A stretch of 64,000 nucleotides of DNA from assembly GCA_021651055.1 (NCBI GenBank), contig JAJHOH010000001.1, positions 1,736,001 through 1,800,000 of the forward strand. The letters run 5' to 3'. The notes beneath the pieces are model-generated. The model was not told the DNA's origin. It worked only from the letters and a program-made list of their open reading frames with translations, and searched no databases. Source of the DNA: Candidatus Manganitrophus morganii (GTDB lineage: Bacteria > Nitrospirota > Nitrospiria > SBBL01 > Manganitrophaceae). Each line of letters starts with the position of its first letter. Positions within the stretch are counted from its first letter, which is position 1. Of the stretch, positions 33,617-42,394 are shown in pieces. Position numbers and translations under genes: made by a program.

Positions 33617-34708
33617 CTATAACGTCACATCTTGGACCGAGGGACGGCACGCCCCTTCCAGCGCCCGATGCAGATCGTCGGCGCGGCGCTCCCCGGTATG
33701 CGCCGACAGCGCCCGCTCGCGGGCCGATCGGGCGATCTTCGAGAGGCACTCCTCCGGCGATTCGATCGCCGCGATCGCCTCCTCGGCGCTTCGGGCGATC
33801 AAGATCTCCGTGCCCGGCTCGAAAAACTGGTCGAGCCCTTCCCAGAGGTCGCTTAAGAGCGGGACGCCGCAGGCGGCCGCTTCAAAGAGGCGTCCCGAGG
33901 GGCAATAGCCGCTCTCCACCATCGGCCGGCGGGTCACATTGAGCGACAACCGCGACGAGCAGTAAAAAACCGGATGATCGGGCGGGGGGATATGCCGAAC
34001 ATAGAAAAGATTGGGGGTCCAGGGAAAATCGTTCGGATATTGCGACCCCCCCAAAACAAACCGCCGGTGCGGAAGCCGCCGCGCCGGCGCGAGGAACAAC
34101 TGCTCGAGCGCCTCCTGCCGGTCGGCGGCATAGGTGCCAAGATAGGAGAGATCGGCCCGATAGGCTTCGGCCGGCGGAACAGGACGATGCGACGAAAGAT
34201 CGACGCAGCCGTAAAGCGGCGCCACCTGCCGCGCCCCCAGCCGCTTTTGAAGCTCGGTGAGGGCGGCCCCCCCGGCGTAACTTAAAACCAGATCGAAATC
34301 GCCGAGCCCTTGGGAGGGGATGTAGACGACCCGCTCGCCCGCCCGGATCCGCTCCAGCGTCACCGGGGTGTCGAGATCGTAAAAGACGCGGAGCCGCGCC
34401 GGCGAGGAGAGAACCAGGTCCGACGCGGCGACCGCATCGGGACAGTAGGAGGTCACCATCGCCACATCGGCGTCGCTCAACGCCGTCTGCGCCCGCCGCC
34501 AGGCTTCTTCCCAATGGGAATAGAGAACGAGATCGATGCCGGGCGAGCCGGTAAAATCGCGATGCGCGGCATAATAAGGAACATCCCGCTCGAAGAAGAG
34601 AATCCGCTCTCCCCGCCGCGCCAAGGCGCGGCCGAGCGCGCGCCAGAAGGTGGCGTGCCCGTTTCCCCAAGAGGAGCTGATCGTCAATCCGAAGATCACC
34701 AGCTTCAT
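33617..34708 (-). CDS. CgeB-like glycosyltransferase
   Basis: A 363-residue GT-B fold protein. It begins IFGLTISSSWGNGHATFWRAL, followed by FFERDVPYYAAHRDF; the C-terminal domain has LFEAAACGVPLLSDLWEGLD and a GTEILIARSAEEA segment, the donor-binding side of CgeB/Glyco_trans_1_2 proteins. It is closely similar in layout to the genes at 37929 and 39050, so the three are paralogues. It sits 17 bp upstream of the nucleotidyltransferase start. Confidence 0.82.
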   Translation of the reverse strand: MKLVIFGLTISSSWGNGHATFWRALGRALARRGERILFFERDVPYYAAHRDFTGSPGIDLVLYSHWEEAWRRAQTALSDADVAMVTSYCPDAVAASDLVLSSPARLRVFYDLDTPVTLERIRAGERVVYIPSQGLGDFDLVLSYAGGAALTELQKRLGARQVAPLYGCVDLSSHRPVPPAEAYRADLSYLGTYAADRQEALEQLFLAPARRLPHRRFVLGGSQYPNDFPWTPNLFYVRHIPPPDHPVFYCSSRLSLNVTRRPMVESGYCPSGRLFEAAACGVPLLSDLWEGLDQFFEPGTEILIARSAEEAIAAIESPEECLSKIARSARERALSAHTGERRADDLHRALEGACRPSVQDVTL

Positions 34709-34737
34709 TGATCTGATCTCCTCCCTTCAATTCTCCC

Positions 34738-35991
34738 CTAAAGGAGTGTCGCGGCAAAGAGTCCGAGCGCGGTCGCCGACAGAACCAGCGTGGTCACCCA
34801 TCCGAACCCCTTCAACCATCGAGAAAGGGTGAAGCGTCCCATCACCTTCGGGCTCGAAGCGAGGATAACCATCATCCCCATCACCGGGGCGGCGACCACC
34901 CCGTAAATAAGGGCCGCCCAAAAGAGGGCCTGAATCGGATTGATCCTCAAAAAATTGAAGGCCAACCCCAACAACATCGCCGCGGCGAGGGTCGCATAAA
35001 AGCGCTTCGCCCGGCGCGGCTTCTGCTCCAGCCCCACCCGCCACTGCATCGTCTCTCCGATCGCGTAGGCCGCCGATCCGGCCAGAACCGGAATCGCCAG
35101 CAGGCCGGTCCCGATCATCCCCATCGAAAAGAGAACGGAGGCAAACCGGCCCGACACGGGGCGGAGCGCTTCCGCCGCCTGGGCGGTGCTCTGAATCTGA
35201 TGAATTCCTTGCGTATGCAGGGTCATGGCGCAGGTCAGAATGATGAAGTAAGCGATCAGGCTCGCGAACGCCATTCCAGTCGTCGTGTCGATTTTCATCC
35301 GCTCGAACTGTTCCGGCGCCTGCTCCGGCGCCTCCTTCAGCGGGGCCTCTCGATGATGGTTCTTCTGCTCCTCGGCCTCCCCGGTCGCCTGCCAGAAAAA
35401 GATGTAGGGGCTGAGCATGGCGCCGAGCAGCGCGACAAAGATCGTCAGGTAGGCGCGATCGAACCGGAGGGAGGGGAAGAGCGTCGCCCCGACGACCTCC
35501 CGCCACGGAATTTCCATCACGAAAGCGGTCGCCGCATAGGCAAGGAGGGCCAGGGTCAGCCCCTTGAGGTAAGGGACATACCGGGAATAGGGAACAAAGA
35601 CTTCGAGAGCAAGCGAGAGCAGAGCAAACGCCGTCGAGTAAACAAGGGCGGGTCCGCCGATGAGGAGTTTCATCACTTCTCCCATGGCGTTTAAGTCGGC
35701 CCCCAGCCCGATCGTATTGGCGGTGAAGAGAGCGCCGACCAACGGATAAACCAGCCGCTTCGGAAAATGGTGCCTCATATTCCAGGCAAGGCCGTGTCCG
35801 GTGACCCGTCCGATCTGCGCGCTGATCTGCTGGGCCGTCACCATCAAAGGATAAGCGAAGAGCGCGGCCCAGAGCATCCCGAACCCGAGCTGCGCGCCGG
35901 CCTGCGAGTAGGTGGCGATCGCGGTCGGGTCGTCGTCCGAGGCTCCGGCGATGAGACCCGGTCCCAATTTTCTGAAGAGATCCCTGAGCAT
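34738..35991 (-). CDS. NRAMP-family metal transporter with non-canonical motifs
   Basis: A 417-residue protein with about eleven transmembrane helices. In canonical NRAMPs, helix 1 carries DPGN and helix 6 M-P-H. Here the matching positions read DDDPTAIATYSQAG and LSPYIFFWQA, so the metal-coordinating Asn and Met are absent. This belongs to a divergent clade often annotated as divalent-metal transporters; the substrate could be Mn, Fe, Mg or something else. The start is uncertain: ATG 35991 (GGAAAG upstream) or TTG 36015, which would overlap the phosphatase stop. It lies inside the glycan cluster and may be an insertion into it. Confidence 0.78.
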   Translation of the reverse strand: MLRDLFRKLGPGLIAGASDDDPTAIATYSQAGAQLGFGMLWAALFAYPLMVTAQQISAQIGRVTGHGLAWNMRHHFPKRLVYPLVGALFTANTIGLGADLNAMGEVMKLLIGGPALVYSTAFALLSLALEVFVPYSRYVPYLKGLTLALLAYAATAFVMEIPWREVVGATLFPSLRFDRAYLTIFVALLGAMLSPYIFFWQATGEAEEQKNHHREAPLKEAPEQAPEQFERMKIDTTTGMAFASLIAYFIILTCAMTLHTQGIHQIQSTAQAAEALRPVSGRFASVLFSMGMIGTGLLAIPVLAGSAAYAIGETMQWRVGLEQKPRRAKRFYATLAAAMLLGLAFNFLRINPIQALFWAALIYGVVAAPVMGMMVILASSPKVMGRFTLSRWLKGFGWVTTLVLSATALGLFAATLL

Positions 35992-36011
35992 CTTCTTTCC
36001 CGGCGCGAAGG

Positions 36012-36533
36012 TCAAAGAGATCGGTTCGATCTGATCGGGACCGGCCGGCCCGCCTCATAACGTTGCCGCACGTATTCGGTCAGAACACCGAACTGATAAA
36101 CGCTCGGATCGCTTCCCGGATGTCGCTCGACGACCCGCGCGACGGCGGGAGCGATGTGAAATCCCCGCGCCAGGATCAGATAGGCGATCGCGACCGTCGG
36201 CGCCCGGCCGATCCCCTGCCGGCAATGCAGATAGACGCGGCGTCCCTCTTGATGCCAGCGCCCGATCTGTTCCACCGCCGCCGCTAATCCCTCGACGGTC
36301 GGAACCCCGTCCCACCCCCCCTCCCCGCCATCCTGAATCGGGACGTTCGCCCAGGCGAGGCGGCGCACCCCTTGAAGGCACATCATGGCCGGCTCCCCTT
36401 CAATCAGGTGTTCCTGAAGGCTGAGGACGGCATTGATCCCCTCCCGGAACAACACCCGAAGATCGGCATCGGTCGGATAACACCCCAGCGCCAACGTCTT
36501 CTCATCATCGACCCAACAGAATTGAAATTCCAT
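36012..36533 (-). CDS. Dual-specificity phosphatase-like protein
   Basis: A 173-residue protein of the cysteine-phosphatase fold. The catalytic P-loop HCRQGIGRAP has Cys104 and Arg110 (C-x5-R), and Asp68 in PIQDGG is a candidate general acid. It is the size of a lone DSP domain. Substrate may be phosphoprotein, phosphoinositide or phospho-sugar. It lies 3 bp or less from the NRAMP-like gene and next to inositol-3-phosphate synthase, so dephosphorylation of inositol phosphate is attractive but unproven. Confidence 0.82.
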   Translation of the reverse strand: MEFQFCWVDDEKTLALGCYPTDADLRVLFREGINAVLSLQEHLIEGEPAMMCLQGVRRLAWANVPIQDGGEGGWDGVPTVEGLAAAVEQIGRWHQEGRRVYLHCRQGIGRAPTVAIAYLILARGFHIAPAVARVVERHPGSDPSVYQFGVLTEYVRQRYEAGRPVPIRSNRSL

Positions 36534-36582
36534 TCTTCTTGCCTTCCATTCGTAATTCGTAATTCCTCATTCCTAATTGCCC

Positions 36583-37932
36583 TCAAGCCGCTTCCTCATA
36601 ATAATCGAGCCCCGAATGATGCAGCACCTCTTCGCCGGCCAGAATCCGCAGCGTGTTGGTCAGCTTGAGATGCTGGACGAAGAGGTCATGCATCGGGGCG
36701 AGATCGGGCCGCGCCATCGGCGCTTTGAAATAAAACGAGAGCCACTCCTGCGTCCCTTTGAGCTTCGCCCGCCGGGCGAGATCCATGAAAAGAATCAGAT
36801 CGAGGACCACCGGCGCCGCCAGGATCGAATCGCGGCAGAGGAAGTTGATCTTGATCTGCATCGGCTGCCCCATCCAGCCGAAGATGTCGATGTTGTCCCA
36901 TCCCTCTTTGGCGTCGCCGCGCGGGGGATAATATTCGATCCGCACCTTGTGGTAGAGCGCGTTGTAGAGCTCGGGGTAGAGGCCGGAATCGAGGATGGAG
37001 CTCAAGACCGACGATTTCGTCACCTCCTTGGCATGGAAAGAGCCGGGATCGTCGAGGACCTCGCCGTCCCGGTTGCCGAGGATGTTCGTCGAAAACCACC
37101 CGCGCACCCCGAGCATCCGCGCCCGCAGGCCCGGCGCCAGGATCGTCTTCATCAAGGTTTGGCCGGTCTTGAAATCTTTCCCCGCGATCGGGACCATCCG
37201 CGCCCGGGCCGTCTCGGCGAGCGCCGGAATTTCCACCGAGGTATTCGGCGCCCCGTTCACATAAGGGATGCCGAGCCGGATCGCCGCATAGGCATAGATC
37301 ATCGAGGGGGAGATGTCGGGATCGTTCTCTTTCAATCCCTTCTCAAACGCTTCGATCGTCCGGTGAACTTCTTTCTGTTCCTGATAAATCTCGGTCGATC
37401 CGCACCAGACCATGACGAGACGGGAGAGGTCGTTCGCCGTCTTGAACTCCTCCATCTCTTTCATCAACGCCTCGGCAAGATCGATTTTCCGCCGCCCCTG
37501 TTTGACATGGGGGCCGCGCAAATTCCGGAGGAACTTCGGATCGAAGACGGCGGGAAGGGGCCGGACCGACCGGAGCTCTTCCCGCACCGCATTCAACTGC
37601 TCCGCCGGGAGGACCCCCGCCTTGATCGCCGCTTCATGGCCGTCGTCGGGGAAGATATCCCATCCGCCGAAGACCAGATCGGTCAGGGGGGCGAGCGGGA
37701 CGAGCTCCTTGATCCCTTTCCAGCGGGGCCGGGAGCGCTTCCCCAGCCGGACCCGCTCCATCTGCGTCAGCGAGCCGACCGGTTTCGCCAGCCCTTTGTT
37801 GATCAGGTGGACCCCCGCGATCAGCGTCGTCGAGACCGCGCCGCCGACCCCCGGAATCAAAACACCGAGTTTTCCGGAGGCGGGGGCGATGGCGCGACCC
37901 CCTCCTTTTTCTTCCCGTTTCACACGCTTCAT
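36583..37932 (-). CDS. Myo-inositol-3-phosphate synthase
   Basis: A 449-residue NAD-dependent enzyme that cyclises glucose-6-phosphate to inositol-3-phosphate. Seen: the Rossmann start LGVLIPGVGGAVSTTLIAG at about residues 22-40, DLVFGGWDIFPDD, and in the catalytic domain GKDFKTGQTLMKTILAPGL and NILGNRDGEVLDDP. Length is normal. Its ATG overlaps the stop of the upstream glycosyltransferase as ATGA. It supplies inositol, probably as a building block or acceptor for the cluster's product. Confidence 0.92.
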   Translation of the reverse strand: MKRVKREEKGGGRAIAPASGKLGVLIPGVGGAVSTTLIAGVHLINKGLAKPVGSLTQMERVRLGKRSRPRWKGIKELVPLAPLTDLVFGGWDIFPDDGHEAAIKAGVLPAEQLNAVREELRSVRPLPAVFDPKFLRNLRGPHVKQGRRKIDLAEALMKEMEEFKTANDLSRLVMVWCGSTEIYQEQKEVHRTIEAFEKGLKENDPDISPSMIYAYAAIRLGIPYVNGAPNTSVEIPALAETARARMVPIAGKDFKTGQTLMKTILAPGLRARMLGVRGWFSTNILGNRDGEVLDDPGSFHAKEVTKSSVLSSILDSGLYPELYNALYHKVRIEYYPPRGDAKEGWDNIDIFGWMGQPMQIKINFLCRDSILAAPVVLDLILFMDLARRAKLKGTQEWLSFYFKAPMARPDLAPMHDLFVQHLKLTNTLRILAGEEVLHHSGLDYYEEAA

Positions 37933-39053
37933 GATGCAACCCTACCCAAAGTGGTCGCCTCCGGCTCCGGCCGGCGGCGATTTAAAATCTCGCAGGCATA
38001 CCGTTCCAATTCCGCCGCCCGTTGAACGGCGGTATGCTCCGCCAGCACCCGGTCGCAGGCCCGCAGGCCAATGGCGCGCCGCGCCTCTTCGGGGATCTCG
38101 CGCAGAGTGCGGAGGGTCTCTTCGGGGGAGCGGGAGAGAAGAATCTCCTCCCCCGGCTTGAAAAAAGTCTCCAGCCCCGGCCAGTGATCGCTGATGATCG
38201 GCGTCGCGCAAGCGGCCGCCTCGAAGAGACGGACGCTCGGCGAATAGCCGGCCCGGATCATGTCGGCCCGGGTCACATTCAGTGTAAATCGCTGCGCATT
38301 GTAAAAGACGCGGTGGCGCGACGGCGGCAGATGCTCGATCCGGTCGACATTAGAAGGCCAGGAGAGGCTTTCGGGATATTTGGAGCCGGCGACGACGAAC
38401 GATCCCTCGCCCCATCGCCGCGCCGGCTCGATCAATAGACGATCGAGCGTCTCCTGCCGGTCGAGGCTGTAGGTCCCCATGTAGCCGAGCGACCAGGTCG
38501 GCTCGGCCTCCTCCGGGTAGTAAAGATCGGGATCGACCGAGCAGTACAACGGCCGGGCCATCGGCGATCGGTACTCCCGCTCCAGACGTTTTAAAATCGG
38601 ACCGCCGGTGAAGGAAAGATAGAGGTGATACCGCGGGATCAGCGCCTTGGAGAGGTAGTCGATTTCGCCGCGATCGAGCTTCGCGAGGGTCACCGGGGTG
38701 TCGATATCGTAAAACGCCGTCACCCCCCGCGCGGTGGAGGTCACCCACTCCCCGATCGCAATCCCCTGCGGAACGTACGATCCGACGATCACCAGATCGG
38801 CCTCTTCGACCTGTTCGGTGAAACGCTCTTTCAGCTCCTCCAGATTCTCATACAGTTCGAACCTCCCATGGCGCGGACGCGGGAGATCGCGGTTTTCGGC
38901 ATACCAGGGGACATTTCGTTCGAAGAAAGTGAAATCATGGCCCCGCGCGCGGAGCCCCCGGACCAGACTCCGGTAAGTGGTGGCATGTCCGTTCCCCCAG
39001 GAGGAGGTAATCGACAGGCCGAAGATCACGATCGACATCCTTGATCCGCTCAT
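37929..39053 (-). CDS. CgeB-like glycosyltransferase
   Basis: A 374-residue GT-B protein, the closest relative in the window of the gene at 33617: IVIFGLSITSSWGNGHATTY at the start, FFERNVPWYAENRDL, and C-terminal LFEAAACATPIISDHWPGLE with LLSRSPEE. ATG 39053 overlaps the upstream stop as ATGA; an internal ATG at 39038 would remove five residues. Together with its neighbours it would assemble an oligosaccharide step by step. Confidence 0.83.
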   Translation of the reverse strand: MSGSRMSIVIFGLSITSSWGNGHATTYRSLVRGLRARGHDFTFFERNVPWYAENRDLPRPRHGRFELYENLEELKERFTEQVEEADLVIVGSYVPQGIAIGEWVTSTARGVTAFYDIDTPVTLAKLDRGEIDYLSKALIPRYHLYLSFTGGPILKRLEREYRSPMARPLYCSVDPDLYYPEEAEPTWSLGYMGTYSLDRQETLDRLLIEPARRWGEGSFVVAGSKYPESLSWPSNVDRIEHLPPSRHRVFYNAQRFTLNVTRADMIRAGYSPSVRLFEAAACATPIISDHWPGLETFFKPGEEILLSRSPEETLRTLREIPEEARRAIGLRACDRVLAEHTAVQRAAELERYACEILNRRRPEPEATTLGRVAS

Positions 39054-40153
39054 GACATCCCCCCCGTCTGGACCGTTTCCCTCCCTTCGAGCAGCGCCTC
39101 CAGCTGCGCCGCCCGATGGGCGTAGGTATGCTCCGCCAAAATTCGCCGCCGCGCCGCTTCTCCGATGCCGCGGGCGCGCTCGGCGGTGAGCGCTCGAAGC
39201 TGCTCGGCTACCTCCAACCCATCCCGCGCGACGAGAACTTCCTCTCCCGGATTGAGGAAAAGTTCAATCCCTTCCCAGGCGTCGGTGATCAGACAGGCCG
39301 CCGCCCCCGCCGCCTCGAAGACCCGGGTCGCCGGAGAGAAACCGTTGCGCGCCATGCTCTCCCGGGTGATGTTCAGGACCGCCCGCGGGGTGCAGTTAAA
39401 AGCGTTGTGATCCCGCGTGTAGAGATGGCCGACGGCGTGAACATTCGGCGGCATTCCCTTGTCCCCCCATCCGCTCCCCGCCAGGAGAAACCGGGCGGCG
39501 GGGAGGGCCTCGGCCGCTTTGAGGAAAAACGCTTCGACCCGCGCCTCCCGGTCGGGAAGGCGGTTTCCGAGAAAGGCGAGCTCCCCTTCGAACCTCGGAT
39601 CGGGAGGGACCGGATGATGCGTCTCCGGATCGAGCGCATTGTAGACCGGCACACAGGCCCGCGCCCCGAGCGACCGATAGGCCCGCACCACCGGATCGCC
39701 GCCGCCGTAGGTCAAGATCAGATCATAATGGGGGATGAGCGATCGGAATGGATCGGCGGGATCTTTCCCGACCCGATCGAGGGTGGCGGCGGCATCGACG
39801 TCCCAGAAGATCACTTCTGTCCCGGGCCCGCGCATTTCAAGCACGGCCGACTCCAGAAGTTCATCGAAGACCCCGACGCCGCTCGCTTTGACGATCAGAT
39901 CGGCGCCGCGCGCCTGCGCCAGCGCCTTCGCCACGGCCGCCTCCTGGTTGGGATAGACGACCACCTCGGCCCACGGTGGATCGGGGATGTCCCGATGCGC
40001 CTGCCGGCCGTAGGCGTCCGGCTCATAAAAAGTGATCTGGTAGCCCCGCCGGTGCAGGGCGCGGATGATGCCGCGATAGTAGGTCGCCGCCCCGTTCCAA
40101 TAAGCGGAGACAAGGCTCGATCCGAAAAAGGCGATCCGGGGCCGCCGGTTCAT
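39050..40153 (-). CDS. CgeB-like glycosyltransferase
   Basis: A 367-residue GT-B protein: IAFFGSSLVSAYWNGAATYY, FYEPDAYGRQAHRDI and C-terminal VFEAAGAAACLITDAWEGIE then NPGEEVLVARDG. It shares the layout of its neighbours but is more divergent than the 33617/37929 pair. Both its ends overlap adjacent genes by four bases (ATGA), indicating translational coupling. Confidence 0.82.
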   Translation of the reverse strand: MNRRPRIAFFGSSLVSAYWNGAATYYRGIIRALHRRGYQITFYEPDAYGRQAHRDIPDPPWAEVVVYPNQEAAVAKALAQARGADLIVKASGVGVFDELLESAVLEMRGPGTEVIFWDVDAAATLDRVGKDPADPFRSLIPHYDLILTYGGGDPVVRAYRSLGARACVPVYNALDPETHHPVPPDPRFEGELAFLGNRLPDREARVEAFFLKAAEALPAARFLLAGSGWGDKGMPPNVHAVGHLYTRDHNAFNCTPRAVLNITRESMARNGFSPATRVFEAAGAAACLITDAWEGIELFLNPGEEVLVARDGLEVAEQLRALTAERARGIGEAARRRILAEHTYAHRAAQLEALLEGRETVQTGGMS

Positions 40154-41262
40154 GCGGGAACCTCCTTTTCTTCGGGTAGATTCAGACTCGCAAAAATCGT
40201 GAGGAGCTGATCGACTCGATGGGCGCAGGTATGCCGTGCCAGGATCGTTACACGGCCGTGGGCGGCCAGCGCTTCCGCAGAGGACCGATCGTTGAGGAGC
40301 ATTTTCAAATGCCGCTTCATCTCCTCCCCCGTCCGGGCGACGAGGAAGTCGGCGCCGGGGGCGAACAGCACCTCCCGGTCGTCCCAGGGGGTCGAGATCA
40401 TCGGGATGCCGCAGGCGAGCGCCTCGAAGGGGCGGATGGTCGGGATGCCGGGAAGAGCCCGAACATACGGCCGCCGCGGGATATGGACCGTCACCCGGAA
40501 GCGGGCGAAGACCTCCGGCACTTCATCGTTCGGAAGCCATCCGGCATAGCCGATCCCGGCCTCGACGAGGGCGCGGCGGCCTTCTTCGGGGTAGCGGACC
40601 CCGTGGACACGCGCATTGAGACCGAGCGCTTTGACCGGCTCCAAAAGGAAGGTGTGTAGCTCCTCGGTCCGCTCGTTGTCTCCCCAGTTGCCGATCCAGA
40701 CAAGATCCCCCTCCCGCTTCCCTTCGATTGGGCGAAAGAGGCGGGTGTCGGCCGCCTCATGCCAGGTCCAGGCGGCAGCCGCCCAGCCGCGGGAAAGATA
40801 GAGATCGCGGATCACCCGCCCGTAGGCGAGGACGCCGTCGTAATGGGCAAGATCGTACCGGGCCATCTCTTCCGGCGCGGTGACGCTTCGATGATGGGTG
40901 TCGTGGAAGAGAAGCCGGTAGCCTCTGCTGCGGGCGCGATGTTGTCCGATCCGCCCGACCAGATCGGGGGGATTCCATTCGTGGACCACGACGAGGTCGG
41001 CCCCGTCGAGCGCTTCATCGAGATCGATTGCGGCCGGATCGTAAAAAGTGCTTCGCAGCCCCGGGTAGGCCCGCTGAAAGCGGTCGATCGCCGCGGGCCC
41101 CTGCTCCGCGAGGAGGCTGCGGAGGCTCCACCCGTCGCGCGGCTCGAAGATGCGAAGTTCGTGGCCGCGCGCGATCAGCTCGCTCGCCACCCCGCGCAAG
41201 AAATGGGCGTTACCGTGGTTCCAATCCGAGATCAATGAGTGATAGAAGAGGACGATCCGCAC
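40150..41262 (-). CDS. CgeB-like glycosyltransferase
   Basis: A 370-residue GT-B protein beginning with RIVLFYHSLISDWNHGNAHF and containing EPRDGWSLRSL, and a C-terminal PFEALACGIPMISTPWDDRE donor-site region. Start is GTG 41262, fixed by AGGAGG seven bases upstream. The gene begins inside the last codons of the GT4 gene (31-bp overlap) and ends in an ATGA overlap. Confidence 0.83.
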   Translation of the reverse strand: MRIVLFYHSLISDWNHGNAHFLRGVASELIARGHELRIFEPRDGWSLRSLLAEQGPAAIDRFQRAYPGLRSTFYDPAAIDLDEALDGADLVVVHEWNPPDLVGRIGQHRARSRGYRLLFHDTHHRSVTAPEEMARYDLAHYDGVLAYGRVIRDLYLSRGWAAAAWTWHEAADTRLFRPIEGKREGDLVWIGNWGDNERTEELHTFLLEPVKALGLNARVHGVRYPEEGRRALVEAGIGYAGWLPNDEVPEVFARFRVTVHIPRRPYVRALPGIPTIRPFEALACGIPMISTPWDDREVLFAPGADFLVARTGEEMKRHLKMLLNDRSSAEALAAHGRVTILARHTCAHRVDQLLTIFASLNLPEEKEVPA

Positions 41263-42368
41263 GTAAATGCCTCCTGTTCGTTTATCATCTTTTGATACAG
41301 CATGAGATACCCCGCCGCCATCCGGTCGGACGTATAGCAGTCGGCCTGGGCGCGGGCCCGGCAGGCGATCGACTCCCGCAGAAGAGGATCGTCGATCAAT
41401 CGCTGGAGGACGGCCCGGAGCGCCTCCGGATCATCGGGAGGGACGAACAGCGCCGCCTCTCCCCAGACCTCCCGAAGACTCGGCGGATCGCCGAGAACGA
41501 GCGCGCAGCCCGATAATGCCGCTTCGAGGGGGGCGAGACCGAACGGTTCATACCGGGCCGGGAGGACATAAATTGCCGCCCGCGAAAGCCAGCCGGCGAG
41601 TGCGGCCGCGGAGAGCCGGCCGAGCGGTCGGAGGGCGTTGAACGCGACTTCCTTCCCATCGGGATAACGCGACTCTCCCGCGACAAAAACCGGCCAAGAG
41701 AGATCGTGTGCGATCCGGTCGAGCAGGGCGACATTCTTCGCCTCATCCCAGAGCCGCCCCGCGGTGAAGATCAAAGGCTCCTTCGGATGCGCCGTAAAGA
41801 ACGAGGCCTCTCGTCCGTTGGGGATCACCCGGTCTCTCTGCAGCGGACCGTAATATTTCCGGAGCTCGGCGAGCATCGCCCCGGTCGGCGCAACGACACA
41901 ATCGGCCTTCTGCAGCCCTCGTGAAACCGCTTCACGGTAGCGGTCCCAGGCGGCGGGCGCCTCCTCTCCCTTCACACTCCGCCACCAGGAGAGGACACAG
42001 GAATGCCCGGCGACCAGGACCGGCGCTTTCCAAGGAAGCGCCCCGTGCGCGTAGCCGTTGAGATGGATCAGATCGGGATGAATTTGCCCCTCCAAATCGA
42101 GCAGCCATTCGCCCGCCCGGGCGACCTCCTCCCACGGCGACTCCATCCACTCCAGCTTGAACGCGCTCGGATAAAGCGTGAGATTCGGCATCGCTTCGGC
42201 TTCGGCCCGCTGCTCCGGTCGAATCGGCGCCCCCATCGTCGCAAGGGATACCGCCACGCCGTGCCGGCCGAGGGCGCGAGCCAGCTCCAGCGCATAGGTC
42301 CAGACCCCGCCGACGGTGTCGGCCGTCATCAAAATGCGGCGGGGCGCTTTTTCATGATGAATCGCCAT
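41232..42368 (-). CDS. GT4-type glycosyltransferase
   Basis: A 378-residue GT-B enzyme. Near its start is ADTVGGVWTYALELARAL, the glycine-rich donor-domain loop of GT4/glycogen-synthase-like enzymes, and later PARYEPFGLAPLEAALSGCA with the E-x7-E type catalytic signature. It uses a nucleotide sugar, donor unknown. ATG 42368 is chosen; the long open frame upstream is shadow of the radical SAM gene, whose stop lies 26 bp away. No clear ribosome binding site is seen. Confidence 0.85.
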   Translation of the reverse strand: MAIHHEKAPRRILMTADTVGGVWTYALELARALGRHGVAVSLATMGAPIRPEQRAEAEAMPNLTLYPSAFKLEWMESPWEEVARAGEWLLDLEGQIHPDLIHLNGYAHGALPWKAPVLVAGHSCVLSWWRSVKGEEAPAAWDRYREAVSRGLQKADCVVAPTGAMLAELRKYYGPLQRDRVIPNGREASFFTAHPKEPLIFTAGRLWDEAKNVALLDRIAHDLSWPVFVAGESRYPDGKEVAFNALRPLGRLSAAALAGWLSRAAIYVLPARYEPFGLAPLEAALSGCALVLGDPPSLREVWGEAALFVPPDDPEALRAVLQRLIDDPLLRESIACRARAQADCYTSDRMAAGYLMLYQKMINEQEAFTCGSSSSITH

Positions 42369-42394
42369 AAAGATCAAAAGACGGAAGGGGGGAG

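Noticed and set aside
34727-36058. 443-codon frame in another register over the NRAMP gene
   Set aside because: It is the same-strand shadow of the transporter; hydrophobic helices and family motifs appear only in the other frame.
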